NCBI GenBank assembly: GCA_025558095.1
Contig: JAIVFI010000029.1
Location: forward strand, 372,001 to 436,000
Direction: 5' to 3'
DNA length: 64,000 nucleotides
From: Hyaloraphidium curvatum
Taxonomy: Eukaryota > Monoblepharomycota > Hyaloraphidiomycetes > Hyaloraphidiales > Hyaloraphidiaceae
This document shows positions 39,804-50,142 of this stretch, in pieces (the stretch's first letter is position 1; the number at the start of each line of letters is the position of its first letter). The translations under genes were made by a program, and so were the position numbers. Below the pieces are notes generated by a model. It made no database searches. It had not been told where the DNA came from and saw only the letters and a program-made list of their open reading frames with translations.

Positions 39804-42043
39804 TCATTTCTTCCTCGCTCTGCTGCGCTTCGGGGACGCGCCGACCTCCAGCCCCGCGCCTGCAAGCTCGGGCCTCTCCTCCACCTGTTTGCCGACTTCG
39901 AGCGCCACCATCAGATCCCGCACCGTTTCCCTCAGCTCCCCGAGCTCCGTGTCCTTTGCCGCAACCTCCGTCTTGAGCTTCGCAAGGCCCTCGCGAAGAT
40001 TCGCCGCCATGGCCTTTTCCTCCTCCAAAGACGTTTGCGCTTCGCGGAGCCTCACGGTGGATTGCTCCAGCACCTTCCGCATGCCCTGGCGGTCCCGCTC
40101 GGCGCCATCGAGCTTCTTCTTTGTTTCCTCGAGCTCCGACGCCAGTCGGTTCCGGTCCGTTTTGGTCGTTTCGAGGTCCTCACGCACGCTCAGCAGCCCG
40201 GCTTCCCATCGCTCTTCCGCCTCGCGCAGCTTCCCTTCGAAGTACCTCCTCTGCGATTCCATCTCCCTGGCCACGGAATGAGCCCATTCGAGACCCAGCG
40301 CGTCAACTTTCTCCCTCGCCACGAGGTCGGAAGGTCGGTCGGCGCCACCATCCGGCGGTGGCCGGTCAAGCGAGTACTCCAGCAGAGGATCCGAAGGCGA
40401 GGGAATGGGAACGACTGAGCCATCCTTGTCTCGCACGAGTCGGTGGACGTAACCGTCTCCACGGTAGTCCCTGCAAACGCGGCATGGAAGTCAAAACAAT
40501 GTCCAAGCAGGACCAGCACAAAGCGAGCCTACCATACTCTTCCCTCGCCGATCTCCAGAGCAAACCGGTGCGACGTAGACTCGTGATGCCGTTGCGCACA
40601 GCCGTTCACATAGCGACCGCAACCGACGTGTCCGCAAATCAGGCAGATCCAGAGGTCCCGAGACGCACCGCAGTCGCACTGCTGCGGATCCGGGTCGTCC
40701 GAGGGATGCGTGGGATGGCGACAAACCGGGCATCGAGGGACGGGTGCAAGGCAGGGAGGGTGGAAGGTGTGGAGGCAGAGGGTAGTAAGGAGACCTGACG
40801 TCGGCGGGTCGAGGCGGTCGAGGCACTGATGGCGCAGACTTTAGATTTCATCACGCCACGGATCGACCGCAACGCTTACCACAGGGCACGTGGGCAGTTC
40901 CACACCGTTTCCCTGGTCCAGGCGAAACAGCTTCTCGACCGGTTCGAGCCGCACATTGTCCGCGTTCTTCCTCTCCACAAACATAACCCCGGCCAGCCTC
41001 ACGACGTTCCAGTTTCCACCTCCGGTCCATCTCTTTCCCTCGGCGCGCTTTTTGAACTCTTCCAAAGCACCCTCGCTCTTGAAGCGCAGCACGCAGGTGT
41101 ACCGGGACGGTTGCGAGTCGCGAATGAGGCGAATATGGGTGATCCCTCTGGGATTCGGAAGCAAAGCCAGCAAATCGCCCGCAGAGACGTAGGAAGGGAT
41201 AGCTAAAAGAGCCAGAGCGTGTTCCTCGGGTCCAGGAGGTCCGGTCGGGACGGGCATCGAGTCCGGCAGCGACGGCGGCGTGTTTCGGAAGAGATGGAGA
41301 ACGCCATGGGCGTAACGGAGGGTTCCAGAAACATAAGGAGCAAAATGAGAGCCGGTCGGAGGTTCTTCTCGACGCGAAAGATGGGCCGGAGCCGGGAGAG
41401 GGGGGAACTCGTCCTGCGGGTCAGGTTCGGGCGACGCCGACGAGTCCGCCCTGCGATGAGACCGCACTGTTTGCCATTGTTCCGCAGGAACAGGAACAGC
41501 GGTAGACTCGGGACTGTCCATGACTGGCTGGTTTGAAGGTCCGGTTCCCAGATCTCCAAAGTCGAACCAGTTGACTTCAACGGGTCCGAAGCGCCAGTCC
41601 TGGGCAACGTTCTCCCTCAGTGCTTCGTCCGATTGATAGGATTCACGATCCTCGTTCGGTTGAATCTGCTCGAGAGCGCCGTCTGACGGCGCGAGTGCAC
41701 CACCGGGCAACCTTTCGAAGAGCGAAGTCCGTGCCCCGGCTTTCGAGGGCTCGAGCGAGGTCCCAGACGCCGGATCAGGCGGTAAAGGTGTAGACGGCGG
41801 CGAAGGTGGCCGAAAATCCTCCTCCGGCTGCGGTTGTTCGTGCGCGTGACCGTCGGGAGCCGAGGGCACGAACTCGGCCGCGTCGGGATTCAGGCGCGGT
41901 CTCGGGAGCGCCGCTTTCCCGGTGTTCGACGGCGTATCCGAAAGCTCGGTTGCTTTTGCGCTGAAAAGCTCCAGCACTATGGTATAGACACCGCTCATGG
42001 CATCTTGGACTCTTGAAGCGGTGACTGCGCGGTACGTAATCAC
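39804..42043 (-). CDS. BRAP2/IMP-like RING and zf-UBP E3 ubiquitin ligase
   Basis: Exon 1 starts at 42043 (or MSGVYTIVLELFSAKA at 41998). A disordered segment leads to GTLRYAHGVLHLFRNTPPSL and the RRM-like BRAP2 domain (LALLAIPSYVSAGDLL, IRLIRDSQPSRYTCVLRFKS). It ends GVELPTCPV, spliced at GTAAGC to CLDRLDPPTSGLLTTLC and HTFHPPC...CPVCRHP, a RING-H2. Then comes zf-UBP: QCDCGASRDLWICLICGHVG, CGRYVNGCAQRHHESTSHRF. A second intron (GTATGG...TTGCAG) joins DYRGDGYVHRLVRDKDG. The C-terminus is a long coiled coil (40430-39850) with a basic end, SPKRSRARKK. Domain order equals BRAP2, a Ras-pathway and ubiquitin regulator. Confidence 0.9.
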
Positions 42044-42138
42044 CTCCCTGCTTTCCTGTTCGAGCGAAGATCACCCGAAGGAGAGAAGAAGGAATGTCTA
42101 TTTGCCGACGAAGAGCCAAGATAGTAGCTAGCTGCATC

Positions 42139-43526
42139 CTACGGCTTCTTGATGCCCACGATCATCTTGCCCTGGTTGCCTCCGCGGAGCAGATCTGCGA
42201 AAGTGTCGCCTGCCTGTTGCCGAGGAAGACGACCCATTCAGCCGGGCACCAACTCAACCATGCAACCCATGTCCACCTTGTCGATGCCCCAGCGGATGTC
42301 CTCGCGGTACTTGATCTCGCCGTTCCTGATCCACTGCGTCATGTCGCGAGCAAAGTCGGCCCCACATTCCTTGCGGTGGTCCGAGACGATGAAACCCTTG
42401 ATGGCAAGGCGCTTCGTGAGCACACGGTGCTGCACGAGTGAGATGGCAACGTGATTAGCTCGTCTCCAGGCCGAAGCCAGTCAGAAGACGCACAAAGTTC
42501 TTCGGCCCGCGCCAGGCAGGGCCTTCAGACGAGTAGACATCGTCGTACTGCGAAATGAGCCCGCAGACCGAAATCCGACCGTGGTTGTTCAGGACCTCCA
42601 TGGCTGCCTCCAATGTCTCCCCGCCGACGTTCTCTGGATGGTCCAAAAGACAGTCATTGGGCGCTAAGTATGGAACTGCACGAGAGCGCACCAAAGTAGA
42701 AATCAATCCCGTTGGGGCAAAGCTGGGCCAGTGCCGCTTCGATCGAGCCTCCGGGAGGATTCTTGTAGTTGAATGCTGCTGAAGATAATGAGCAGTAACA
42801 CAGGGGATTGTTCGGGCTGGAACCAACCTGCGTCGTATCCGCATTCCTTCAGGATGAAGTCGATTTTCTCGTCGCTGCCGGCCGATCCGACAACTCTGCA
42901 TCCCCGGCGCTTGGCAATCTGCCCGCAAATCTGGCCAACCGCTCCTGCAGCCCCGGAAATGAAAACCGTCTCTCCTTCCGCTGGCGGCGCGAGCTCCCTC
43001 AGCCGCAGCAGCCCAACGTACGCCGTCTCTGAGGGCATGCCCAGCGCTCCGAGGTAGTAGCTGAGCGGCACGCCCGGGATCTCCTCCACTTTGCGGAACC
43101 CGGCAGCGGGCGCGATCGTGTACTCCTCCCAACCGATGCTTCCCTGCACAACGTCACCCGCTTTAAAGCTGGGGGAGGAGGACTGGAGCACGCGCGAGAC
43201 GCCGCCTCCTTGGAGCACTGTGTTGAGTTCGAAGGGTACGAAGTAGGACTTGGCTTCGGCCGACCTCATTCGCAGCCGCTGCCAGGGGACAACGAATCAG
43301 AGAGGTTCCCGACAACCGCCGCCGAGAACACGCTCACCATGTACGGATCGACGCTCAAGTACAGGTTTTCGAGCAGCAGGCTCTCTTCGGGCAGCGGCTT
43401 CGTGGTGTCGATTGTCTCCCGGCGGACGTCAAATGTCGAAGGCCCGGGGTTCCCCTTCGGGATTTCCACGTAGTAGACGCGCGTGTTCGGCAGCGATGCC
43501 GATCCGGAACTGTCCGATGAGGCCAT
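42139..43526 (-). CDS. NADPH-dependent double-bond reductase (MDR family, prostaglandin reductase-like)
   Basis: Exon 1 begins MASSDSSGSASLPNTRVYYV and contains LLLENLYLSVDPYM, the MDR double-bond reductase start. Exon 2 has VLQGGGVSRVLQSSSPSFKA, GDVVQGSIGWEEYTI, ALGMPSETAYVGLLRL and the cofactor motif ETVFISGAAGAVGQICGQIA with GSAGSDEKIDFILKECGYDA. Further exons give FNYKNPPGGSIEAALAQLCP, FDNVGGETLEAAMEVL-like ENVGGETLEAAM, ISVCGLISQYDD, then RLAIKGFIVSDHRKE. The last exon gives GDTFADLLRGGNQGKMIVGI and ends KKP with TAG at 42139-42141. About five introns. Family reduces alpha,beta-unsaturated carbonyls. Confidence 0.85.
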
Positions 43527-43693
43527 TTTGGGTGGAACGTGGCGCGAACGCGTTCGGTGCGATGGTTCCGTGTTGGATGTTTGGTCGCCCGATCGCGGAG
43601 CAGCTCCCTGAAGCATAGTTCGAATCGTCGGCTTTTGACAACTACAGAAACATCGACGTATCAACGGTTAACACTATCTCACTCCACGGTTCT

Positions 43694-44966
43694 TCAATCC
43701 GCCAGCACCCAGGGGTTCGCCTTGAGCCACGCGTCGCGGTCTTTGAACCCCGTCTCGCTGCCCTTCTCGATCTTGACCCGGATCCAGTCCTTGGCCGTCG
43801 GCCACTCCTCGTTCTCCTCGCGTTGGATCAGCGTGTTCCCCGATGGGCCCGAAGGGATCGAGCGGGGAACGGGGGAGAGCCGCTGCGAGTCCTCCGGCCG
43901 GGTAAAGAATACCACCGAATACCGGGTCTCCATCTCCTGGGGCGGCGGCGGCCGGACGACGCGGTGAAGCGTTGATTTCAAGTACCCATCGGTCCACTGC
44001 GAAGGAATGGAGGTCAGATGGGCAAGTGCAACGAAAAAGCTGCATCAGGCAACTTACGAAGCTGATTGCGTCGCCGAGGTTGATGATGATCGAACCATGC
44101 TCGAGCGGCTTGACGTACTCGAAGCGTGCGACACCGTCGTCGCCGGTTCGCCACACCTGCAGGCCCCCGACCGGCTGGCTGTACACGAGCGTGATCGAGC
44201 CGTGGTCCGTGTGCCCGCCCATCCGGATCTGCGTTCCCGCCGCTTCTTCCTCTGCGGCCGTGCGGGGAGGATACCTGGAGACGATCACAAGCTCAGGGGA
44301 CAGCAGACCAAGGCAAAAGGCCAATGCCCACCTCAGCCATCGGATGTGGTCGCCGCTCGGCTCCGAGTAGCGGTGGCGACGTTCGAAATACTCCAAACCG
44401 CCCTCGCTTTCCGGGATTCCGAAGTTGAACGCAAACACCCGAAGCAGCTGACGTGCGATGGCGTGCGAGCGCACGGAAAAGTCCTTGACGTATTCCCTCA
44501 CGGTCCGGAACAGCGGCAGGTCCCGCGCCCATTCCTCGTCGGGGTTCTCGTCGGGCAGATCAAAGAAGGGGAACCACTTTTCCGGCCACGTGGCGTCCGT
44601 GAACTTTGGGATATTCAAGCGCTCGTGGCCGTCCTTTTTCTTGGTCAGCGGGTGGACCTCCTGCTGTCCGATAGCTTTGTAGCCCATGTAATCGGGAATC
44701 GACAGCTTCTCGTCCTCGGGGACCTCGCGGAAGAAGCGCGCGGCGAGGCCGAAGTGCTTCTTGATCTCGGCGGCCGAAATCGGCGGGTTCTCGAGCACGA
44801 AGAAGCCGATGGTCGTCGTGGCCTTGTCGACCTGCTCGGCGAAGGCGCGGAAGTCGGCGGGATCGCCCGAGGCGAGCAGACGGTAGTCGATCCTGGCCAA
44901 CGGCGCCCAACGCGGTTCCGCGGGCTCGGAGGACGACGAGGGCTCCGAAGACGACGCGTCGGGCAT
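43694..44966 (-). CDS. 2-oxoglutarate/Fe(II)-dependent dioxygenase (isopenicillin-N-synthase-like)
   Basis: The start MPDASSSEPSSSSEPAEPRW at 44966 precedes IDYRLLASGDPADFRAFAEQ and TTIGFFVLENPPIS, the DIOX_N region. An intron (GTGGGCATT...CTCCAG) joins HIRWLR to YPPRTAAEE. The iron site is GGHTDHGSITLVYSQPVGGL (H-x-D). A second intron (GTAAGTTGCC...TTCGCAG) joins NLGDAISF to WTDGYLKSTLHRVVRPP, giving the distal His. TRYSVVFFTRP provides the 2OG-binding R-x-S. The end is DAWLKANPWVLAD. About 360 aa. Substrate unknown; fungal relatives act in secondary or hormone-like metabolism. Confidence 0.85.
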
Positions 44967-45316
44967 TGTGGCGGCGTTTGGAGAGTCCGTCCGTATCGGC
45001 CAGCAACTCGAAGGAGCGCCCGCGCAAGTCGACCGCAACGTTCTCCGGCCAGTCCAACTGAGCTGCAAGAGAGCACGGTGTATCGCCGCGCACGCTCAGC
45101 ACCGGCTGTTGGGGCGCAAGGGACTGATCGAATGTGGGTTTGGGTTAGTTGAATAAAGCAAGGCTCGAAAGGCGCGAGTCGGACGAGGCAACACGTATCT
45201 TTGGAAGATTTAAACAGCACTTTACACGGTTGAAACGCGAAGTTAAAGTTTAGGCTCGTGAAGTGTTTGTTGAAAGAACGGAAAAGAAGTTGTGTACGCG
45301 TAGTTGTCGAATGAGA
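44967..45316. other. intergenic stretch right of the oxygenase gene
   Basis: 350 bp containing the oxygenase promoter region. It is less GC-rich than neighbouring coding DNA. No domain seen. On the minus strand a short basic reading (PVKGKGKRKPNQTATGAAKK) at about 45320-45380 just to the right ends in TGA at 45317-45319 and could be the last exon of the Helitron-like remnant. Confidence 0.35.
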
Positions 45317-45479
45317 TCAAGTAGTCTTGTTCTTCTTGGCAGCGCCCGTTGCGGTTTGGTTCGGCTTGCGCTTGCCCTTGCCCTTGACAGGCGTGGATGG
45401 AGGGCTCGGAAGAGTCTGACAGGTAGCAGTCAGCTGAAGTTCAGGCCCAAACGAATGAGACCGTACCTCAGCAGCGTGG

Positions 45480-46037
45480 TTAAATGATGTCTGGGCGACA
45501 GCTCGGCCAGGATGTCATCGCCAACCAGCTGAAGACAGACCTCGCGCGATAAGGGCAAATCAGAATCCGCTCCGCCAACGTGAGCACCTTGAGGCACTCT
45601 GGCTCCACGCCCCTCCAGAAGCCGTTCGAATATCCGAAAGGAGGGAGCAAGAAAGGATCGGAACTTTCGAGGGGAATTCGGCACTCGGGGCAAAGAGCCC
45701 AGCGTCCGTCCGCCTGGCGGCCCAGTGGCTCAATGAGCATGCCCATGATGAGCCCCTGCCGCTCCTCGTCGTTTGGGAAGTCCTGCAAGTACACCAGATC
45801 CGCCACAGACTGCGGGATCCGTAGCTTTCCGGTCGCCGACAGCCATTCCAGCGTCACGAACTCGGACTCGGTCCGATGGTGAAAGTGTCCGCAACAGACG
45901 CAGACGGCCTGGTTGATGGCGTCCGTCGACACGAGGTTCAGGTAGTCGCGCACGTGTACGCGCGCATCCGCGGCCGTCTGCGGGGGTGCCGGGAAGGTGG
46001 GCGCCCACGGCGTATCGAGGTCGAAGTTGTGCTGCAC
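45480..46037 (-). mobile_element. Helitron-associated (DUF6570-like) domain remnant
   Basis: The frame starts MQHNFDLDTPWAPTFPAPPQ. It contains AVCVCCGHFHHRTES, LGRQADGRWALCPECRIPLE, then PPFGYSNGFWRGVEPECLKV and LTLAERILICPYRAR. This is the Cys pairs, LANGLW-like motif and LT-x-x-E-x-L-I order of the N-terminal zinc domain that precedes Helitron helicases in fungi. The frame ends soon after at 45480, and a one-base shift at about 45549 would extend it (EVCLQLVGDDILAELSPRHH). No Rep HUH motif or PIF1 helicase is found in the window, so this is a decayed or domesticated fragment. Confidence 0.65.
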
Positions 46038-46285
46038 GTAGGCCTAAAGCTTCGCCAGAAACTCCGCATCGTACGCCGTCCGGCCCGGGAACTGGGCCTG
46101 TGCTTCCTGAACTCGTCGAGGAACGTGATCCAGGCGGCGCTGCAGGTTGTACGCATCGGCCGCTCCGACGGGTCTAGTGAGAGTGGCTGTATGCCTTGCG
46201 ACGTTAGTCGCATTTTTGAGTAGTAGTAGAAGTTTGGGAGACGCCGCTTCGCCACGGGGCAAGTTCGGATCCTTGATCTCTCTCC

Positions 46286-47403
46286 GTGGACATCGTCCCT
46301 GAAGCCGCATCGATGGGCCGGCTTGACCATCTCCTCGACGAAAGGAGTCGCAGATACGTCGCGGCGGCAAAGGCGATTCGCGCGCCGCCGCTCGAAGACA
46401 TTGCCGCGCGGCGGGCAGCCAGTTCCGCGTTGTTCCGCGCGAAAGGACTGCCAGACTTGTCGGCGGTAGACTTGTCAGAGATCAAAGTAAAAGGCTACGC
46501 GGACACCGACCCCGACGTGGGCTTGCTGGTTCTTCGGCCCAAGGGTCTCCCAAAGGAAGGAAACCCCGCTATCCTCTTTGTCCACGGCGGCGGCAAGATG
46601 ATCACTGACGCTCGCGACTGGCTTGGGGTCGCTGCAGAATACGCTGTTGCAGTCGGTGGTGCGGTCGTCTTCTCGGTGGACTTTCGCAATGCGCCGGAGC
46701 ACCCGCATCCTTCCGCGATGCACGACTGCTTCGCGGGACTGAGGCACATAAGCGAAAACGCTCGATCACTGGGGATCGACAACACGCGCATCGCCATCTT
46801 TGGGCAATCTGGCGGCGGCGGGCTCACCGCCAGCACGGTCCTCATGGCCAAAAGAGAACGCCTCAGCCCGCCGCTTGTCGCGCAGTTTGCAATCTACCCC
46901 ATGATCGACGACCGGAACGAAACGCAGAGCAGCAAGGACGTCGTTGACTTCGGAGTATGGGATCGTGCGACAAACGTCCATGGTGGGAGACTCGCTGATC
47001 GACGAAGGTCGTGCCTGACGGCTCCACGAAGCCTGGAAATCCTACCTCGGCGGCAAGCCCGCCGACATCTACGCCGCTCCCGCCCGCGCCACCGTTCAGG
47101 ACCTGGAGGGCCTCCCATGGACTTACGTGGATGTGTCGGATCTCGACCTGTACCGGGATGAATCCATCGTATTCGCGGCGAAACTGCTCGAAGCAGGCGT
47201 CGGCGTTGAGCTTCATGTCTTCTCCGGCAGCATTCATGCTTGGGATGTGGGTTATCTGTCAGCCTCTTTGTCCGAGCTGGGTTCTCACTTGCATCGAACA
47301 GCTAGCTTTTCCAAATGCAGAAACAGCGATCGCCGTCAAGAAGCTTCGAGTGGACGCGCTCAAGCGGGTGCTCAAGATCGAAGCAGCGAAGGCAAAACTG
47401 TAA
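46286..47403 (+). CDS. HSL-family alpha/beta hydrolase with C-terminal AKL
   Basis: The start is MDIVPEAASMGRLDHL (46286) or the Met at 46313. The oxyanion-hole motif is AILFVHGGGKM, and the nucleophile elbow is RIAIFGQSGGGGLTAS. A 50-nt intron (GTGGGAGACTC...CACGAAG) joins ATNVH to AWKSYLGGKPADIYAAPARA. Then YVDVSDLDLYRDESIVFAAK carries the acid region, and HVFSGSIHAWD the catalytic His. A second intron (GTGGGTTATCTG...CGAACAG) joins LAFPNAETAIAVKKLRVDAL. The protein ends KIEAAKAKL, whose AKL resembles a PTS1. Likely an esterase or lipase; a peroxisomal location is inferred from the tail only. Confidence 0.8.
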
Positions 47404-47590
47404 TTTGATTCTCACCAATAAGCGCGGACCGGAGAGCGCGGGCGGAGGAGGGATGGCGCGGAGGTAGCCGGCAGTGGCCCTCGGCCACGCACCGTGCGGA
47501 TCGAGGCGAATGATAGGGACGCGCGCGCGACCCCCGGTCCACCCCGTCCACTTTTCATTCCCCCTGTCGACTTCGACTCGAACTCTGCTA

Positions 47591-47612
47591 GCCGGCCAGA
47601 TAGCTGGCCGGC
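47591..47612. repeat. inverted repeat
   Basis: GCCGGCCAG (47591-47599) pairs perfectly with CTGGCCGGC (47604-47612) around a 4-base loop. Confidence 0.8.
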
Positions 47613-47707
47613 GTCGCGTTTTCGCCCACCCGGGTTCAGGATGAACCCCATCCCCACCCCCGTTCGAGCCGAAAGCTGGTGTTAGGGCACACCTCTAGTC
47701 TGGCCAC

Positions 47708-47784
47708 CCCTCGCTTATCCCACACCTAATCGGCCAGATTATAGGTGATAATCTGGCTTCGTCAGTGTTGGGGATAAGCGAGGG
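47708..47784. repeat. nested inverted repeat (hairpin within hairpin)
   Basis: Outer arms CCCTCGCTTATCCC (47708-47721) and GGGATAAGCGAGGG (47771-47784) are perfect complements. Inner arms GCCAGATTAT (47733-47742) and ATAATCTGGC (47748-47757) are perfect complements around AGGTG. The whole could fold into a long two-stem cruciform or RNA hairpin. Confidence 0.85.
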
Positions 47785-47906
47785 AAGCCGAGACAATTGG
47801 TGCGTCCAAACCGCCCAGCCCACGTCTGCACGATCGTATAGGGTGGGAAAGGGCCCCACTGGGGACCTGGGCGGGCGAAACCGAATGGACCTGAGGGCAG
47901 GTCCGT

Positions 47907-47950
47907 ACGTCACCAGTCGCCGTGTGGGGTGGCGAATTGGATGGTGACGT
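47907..47950. repeat. inverted repeat
   Basis: ACGTCACCA (47907-47915) pairs with TGGTGACGT (47942-47950). TCGCC (47917-47921) pairs with GGCGA (47931-47935) inside it. Confidence 0.75.
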
Positions 47951-48389
47951 CGGGGAGCGGCGGATCACGCGCGCGGGCGTCTCTAATACGTCGCTTGGGA
48001 GGCGCCCCGTCGATCGGCTAGGCCTCCTGCCTAGCTATCCCCGCTCTGTCTAGCGATCCGACCGCAGATGCTGCCGCGCTTATACGATAGAGGCCACACC
48101 TGTCGAGCGCATCCGAGGCGAACACCGGTCTCCATCCGTATAGCAGTTGTCTGCAGGCGGCGACTGTTTCCCAAATCACGGAGCGGCACTCGGGTCGGCG
48201 GAGTCCGGCCGCATTATTGCGTGATCGCCATGGCGTCGGAGTTGGGGCCGCCACCAGCCGCGGCGGGCAAAACACACGCTCGAAAACTGCCACGAGCTTT
48301 GGGGCCTTCGTGTGCGCAAGAGCCACATAGAAGGTCTGCAGAGGCACATGTGACGGACTGCCTGGCCCTTTGGTGGAGCTTGCGGCGCG

Positions 48390-50016
48390 ATGGCCGGGGA
48401 TTCGGCCCCAAACGGCCGTCGGCTCTCCGCCAACGACCTCCGCCGCGCTCTGACCTTCCTCGGCGCCGTGGTTTCATTGCTGGCCTCCGGCACGGGGTAC
48501 CTCGCCGGGATGTGGACGGTGCAGTACGCCTCCAGGGTGGGCTATACGCAGCTCCAGATGGCCTCGGTGAACGCGGCGGGTACCGTGGTCTCGTCGATTC
48601 TCGCGCTCCCACTCGGCCGACTGGGCGATGTGCTCGAGAGACCGCAGCCGCTGCTTTTCTTTGGAGGCACCGCCATTTTGTGCGGGTACCTGCTCCTCGG
48701 CGGGACTTATTTGGGGACGGTGGCACACGTAGGGCCGGCGACGTCCGCGCTGTACATTTCCCTTGGTGAGCCTTTCTTCCTCCAGCCGGCACGAGTCACC
48801 GTTCTGACATCGAGCGCTTTATCTTGCAGCCGCTACGGGCAAAGTGGCCACCGTGCACGCCGCACTCTTCACCAACGTGCGCAACTTCCGGGAACGCCTC
48901 CGTGGGCTGGCCACCGGCGTGCCCGTCAGCGCCGTGGGCCTGTCGGCCTTTGTTTTTGCCACCATCGCGCGGACTTTCTTCATGGTGCCCGTGAGCAAGG
49001 ACGGGGTGGCCCACGGGGCCGCGCCCGAGATGAAACTCGACGTGGGCGGGTTCCTTGTCGGGATCGGGGTCATCGCGGGGCTGGCCAACGCTTTTGGCGC
49101 GGCGACGGTGCATTGGGTCCCTTTGGACCCGGAGGATGAGAAAATCGGGGACGAGGAGCAGCGACCGCTGCTGCGGGGCGCCGATCGCCCCGAATACACC
49201 TCCGCAGACCTTGCGGCTGCGCGGTCGACGATCGAGGACGACACGTCGCCCCCACCGGCGCGCCGCATCATCACCTCCTTATCGTCTTGGGACACCTGGC
49301 TCTGGCTGTACGCCAAGCTGGCCCTCTCGGGCTCGGGCAGCATGTTCATAGCCAACGTCGGCTCCGTCGCCCTCGCGCTGTTCCCAGACGGGACGCTGCC
49401 GGAGAATCCCGATCTGCAGGCGGTGCAGGCGAAAGCCGTGGCTGCCATTTCCCTGGGCAGCTGCGCGGGGAGGGTCGTGGCCGGGATGCTGTACGACGGG
49501 CTGTTTGGCGCGGTCGGGGGCAGGAGGACGACGCTGTTCCTCTTCCTGGCTTGTTGGATGGCGGTGCTGCAGGCATGGTTCCTGGGCAGCCTGGGGTCGT
49601 GGACGCCGGGCTCGCTGGTCGTTTTCGCGGGGCTGATGGGGACGGCTTACGGCGGGATCCAGAGTGAGTGGGCGCGCTCGCGATCGGGGGCAAATCTATC
49701 TTAGCTGTTCCGCGGCGCAGTGAGCGGCCCCGTCGTTAACTCCGAGCTCTTTGGCACCTCGTACCAGGCCGAGAACTACGGGTCTGTGGTGTTCGTCGAG
49801 GCGATCGGCAACTTTGCGTTCAACAGCCTTTTCGGGCGCGTGTGGGACGCCGCGAGGCGGGGCCTGCCGGACGGCTCGCCGCTGATCGTCTGCCGCGGAG
49901 AGGGCTGCCTGAAGAGGACTTTTGCCGTCACGGTGGCGATGACTGCGGCTGCAGCGGCCAGTGTTGCCGCGCTGAGGTGGAGGATGGTGGCGGCGGACAG
50001 GCGGGGAGTGACTTGA
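48390..50016 (+). CDS. MFS transporter (nodulin-like / MCH1-like)
   Basis: Exon 1 starts MAGDSAPNGRRLSANDLRRA and encodes helices such as LTFLGAVVSLLASGTGYLAG, then VGYTQLQMASVNAAGTVVSS. An intron (GTGAGCC...TTGCAG) joins SL to AATGKVATVHAALFTNVRNF, RERLRGLATGVPVSAVGLSA, the loop-and-helix pair of nodulin-like MFS proteins. A cytosolic loop carries EQRPLLRGADRPEYTSADL. Later helices include SGSGSMFIANVGSVALALFP and GGRRTTLFLFLACWMAVLQA. A second intron (GTGAGTGGG...GCGCAG) joins GIQ to MSGPVVNSELFGTSYQAENY. About 500 aa, roughly 12 helices. Substrate unknown; MCH1-like proteins resemble monocarboxylate transporters. Confidence 0.8.
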
Positions 50017-50142
50017 CTTCTCCGTCCTTGGCAACATAGCTCTGACCACGTAGATGCATTCCATGTCCAATAGTAACACCCTTTGCGACAGGCAGTTCTT
50101 CCCAGTTCCGAGCAATCCCAAGCTTAGCAGTCCATGCAAGCC

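Larger units (their letters stand above)
47404..48389. other. hairpin-rich noncoding stretch
   Basis: Nearly 1 kb without a credible gene. It contains at least four inverted repeats: 47591-47612, 47708-47784, 47907-47950 and about 48018-48034. The concentration of palindromes is unlike other intergenic DNA in the window. It may be a nonautonomous element, a structured transcript, or part of the same Helitron-derived segment as the remnant at 45.5 kb. No terminal repeats or target-site duplications could be fixed. Confidence 0.5.
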
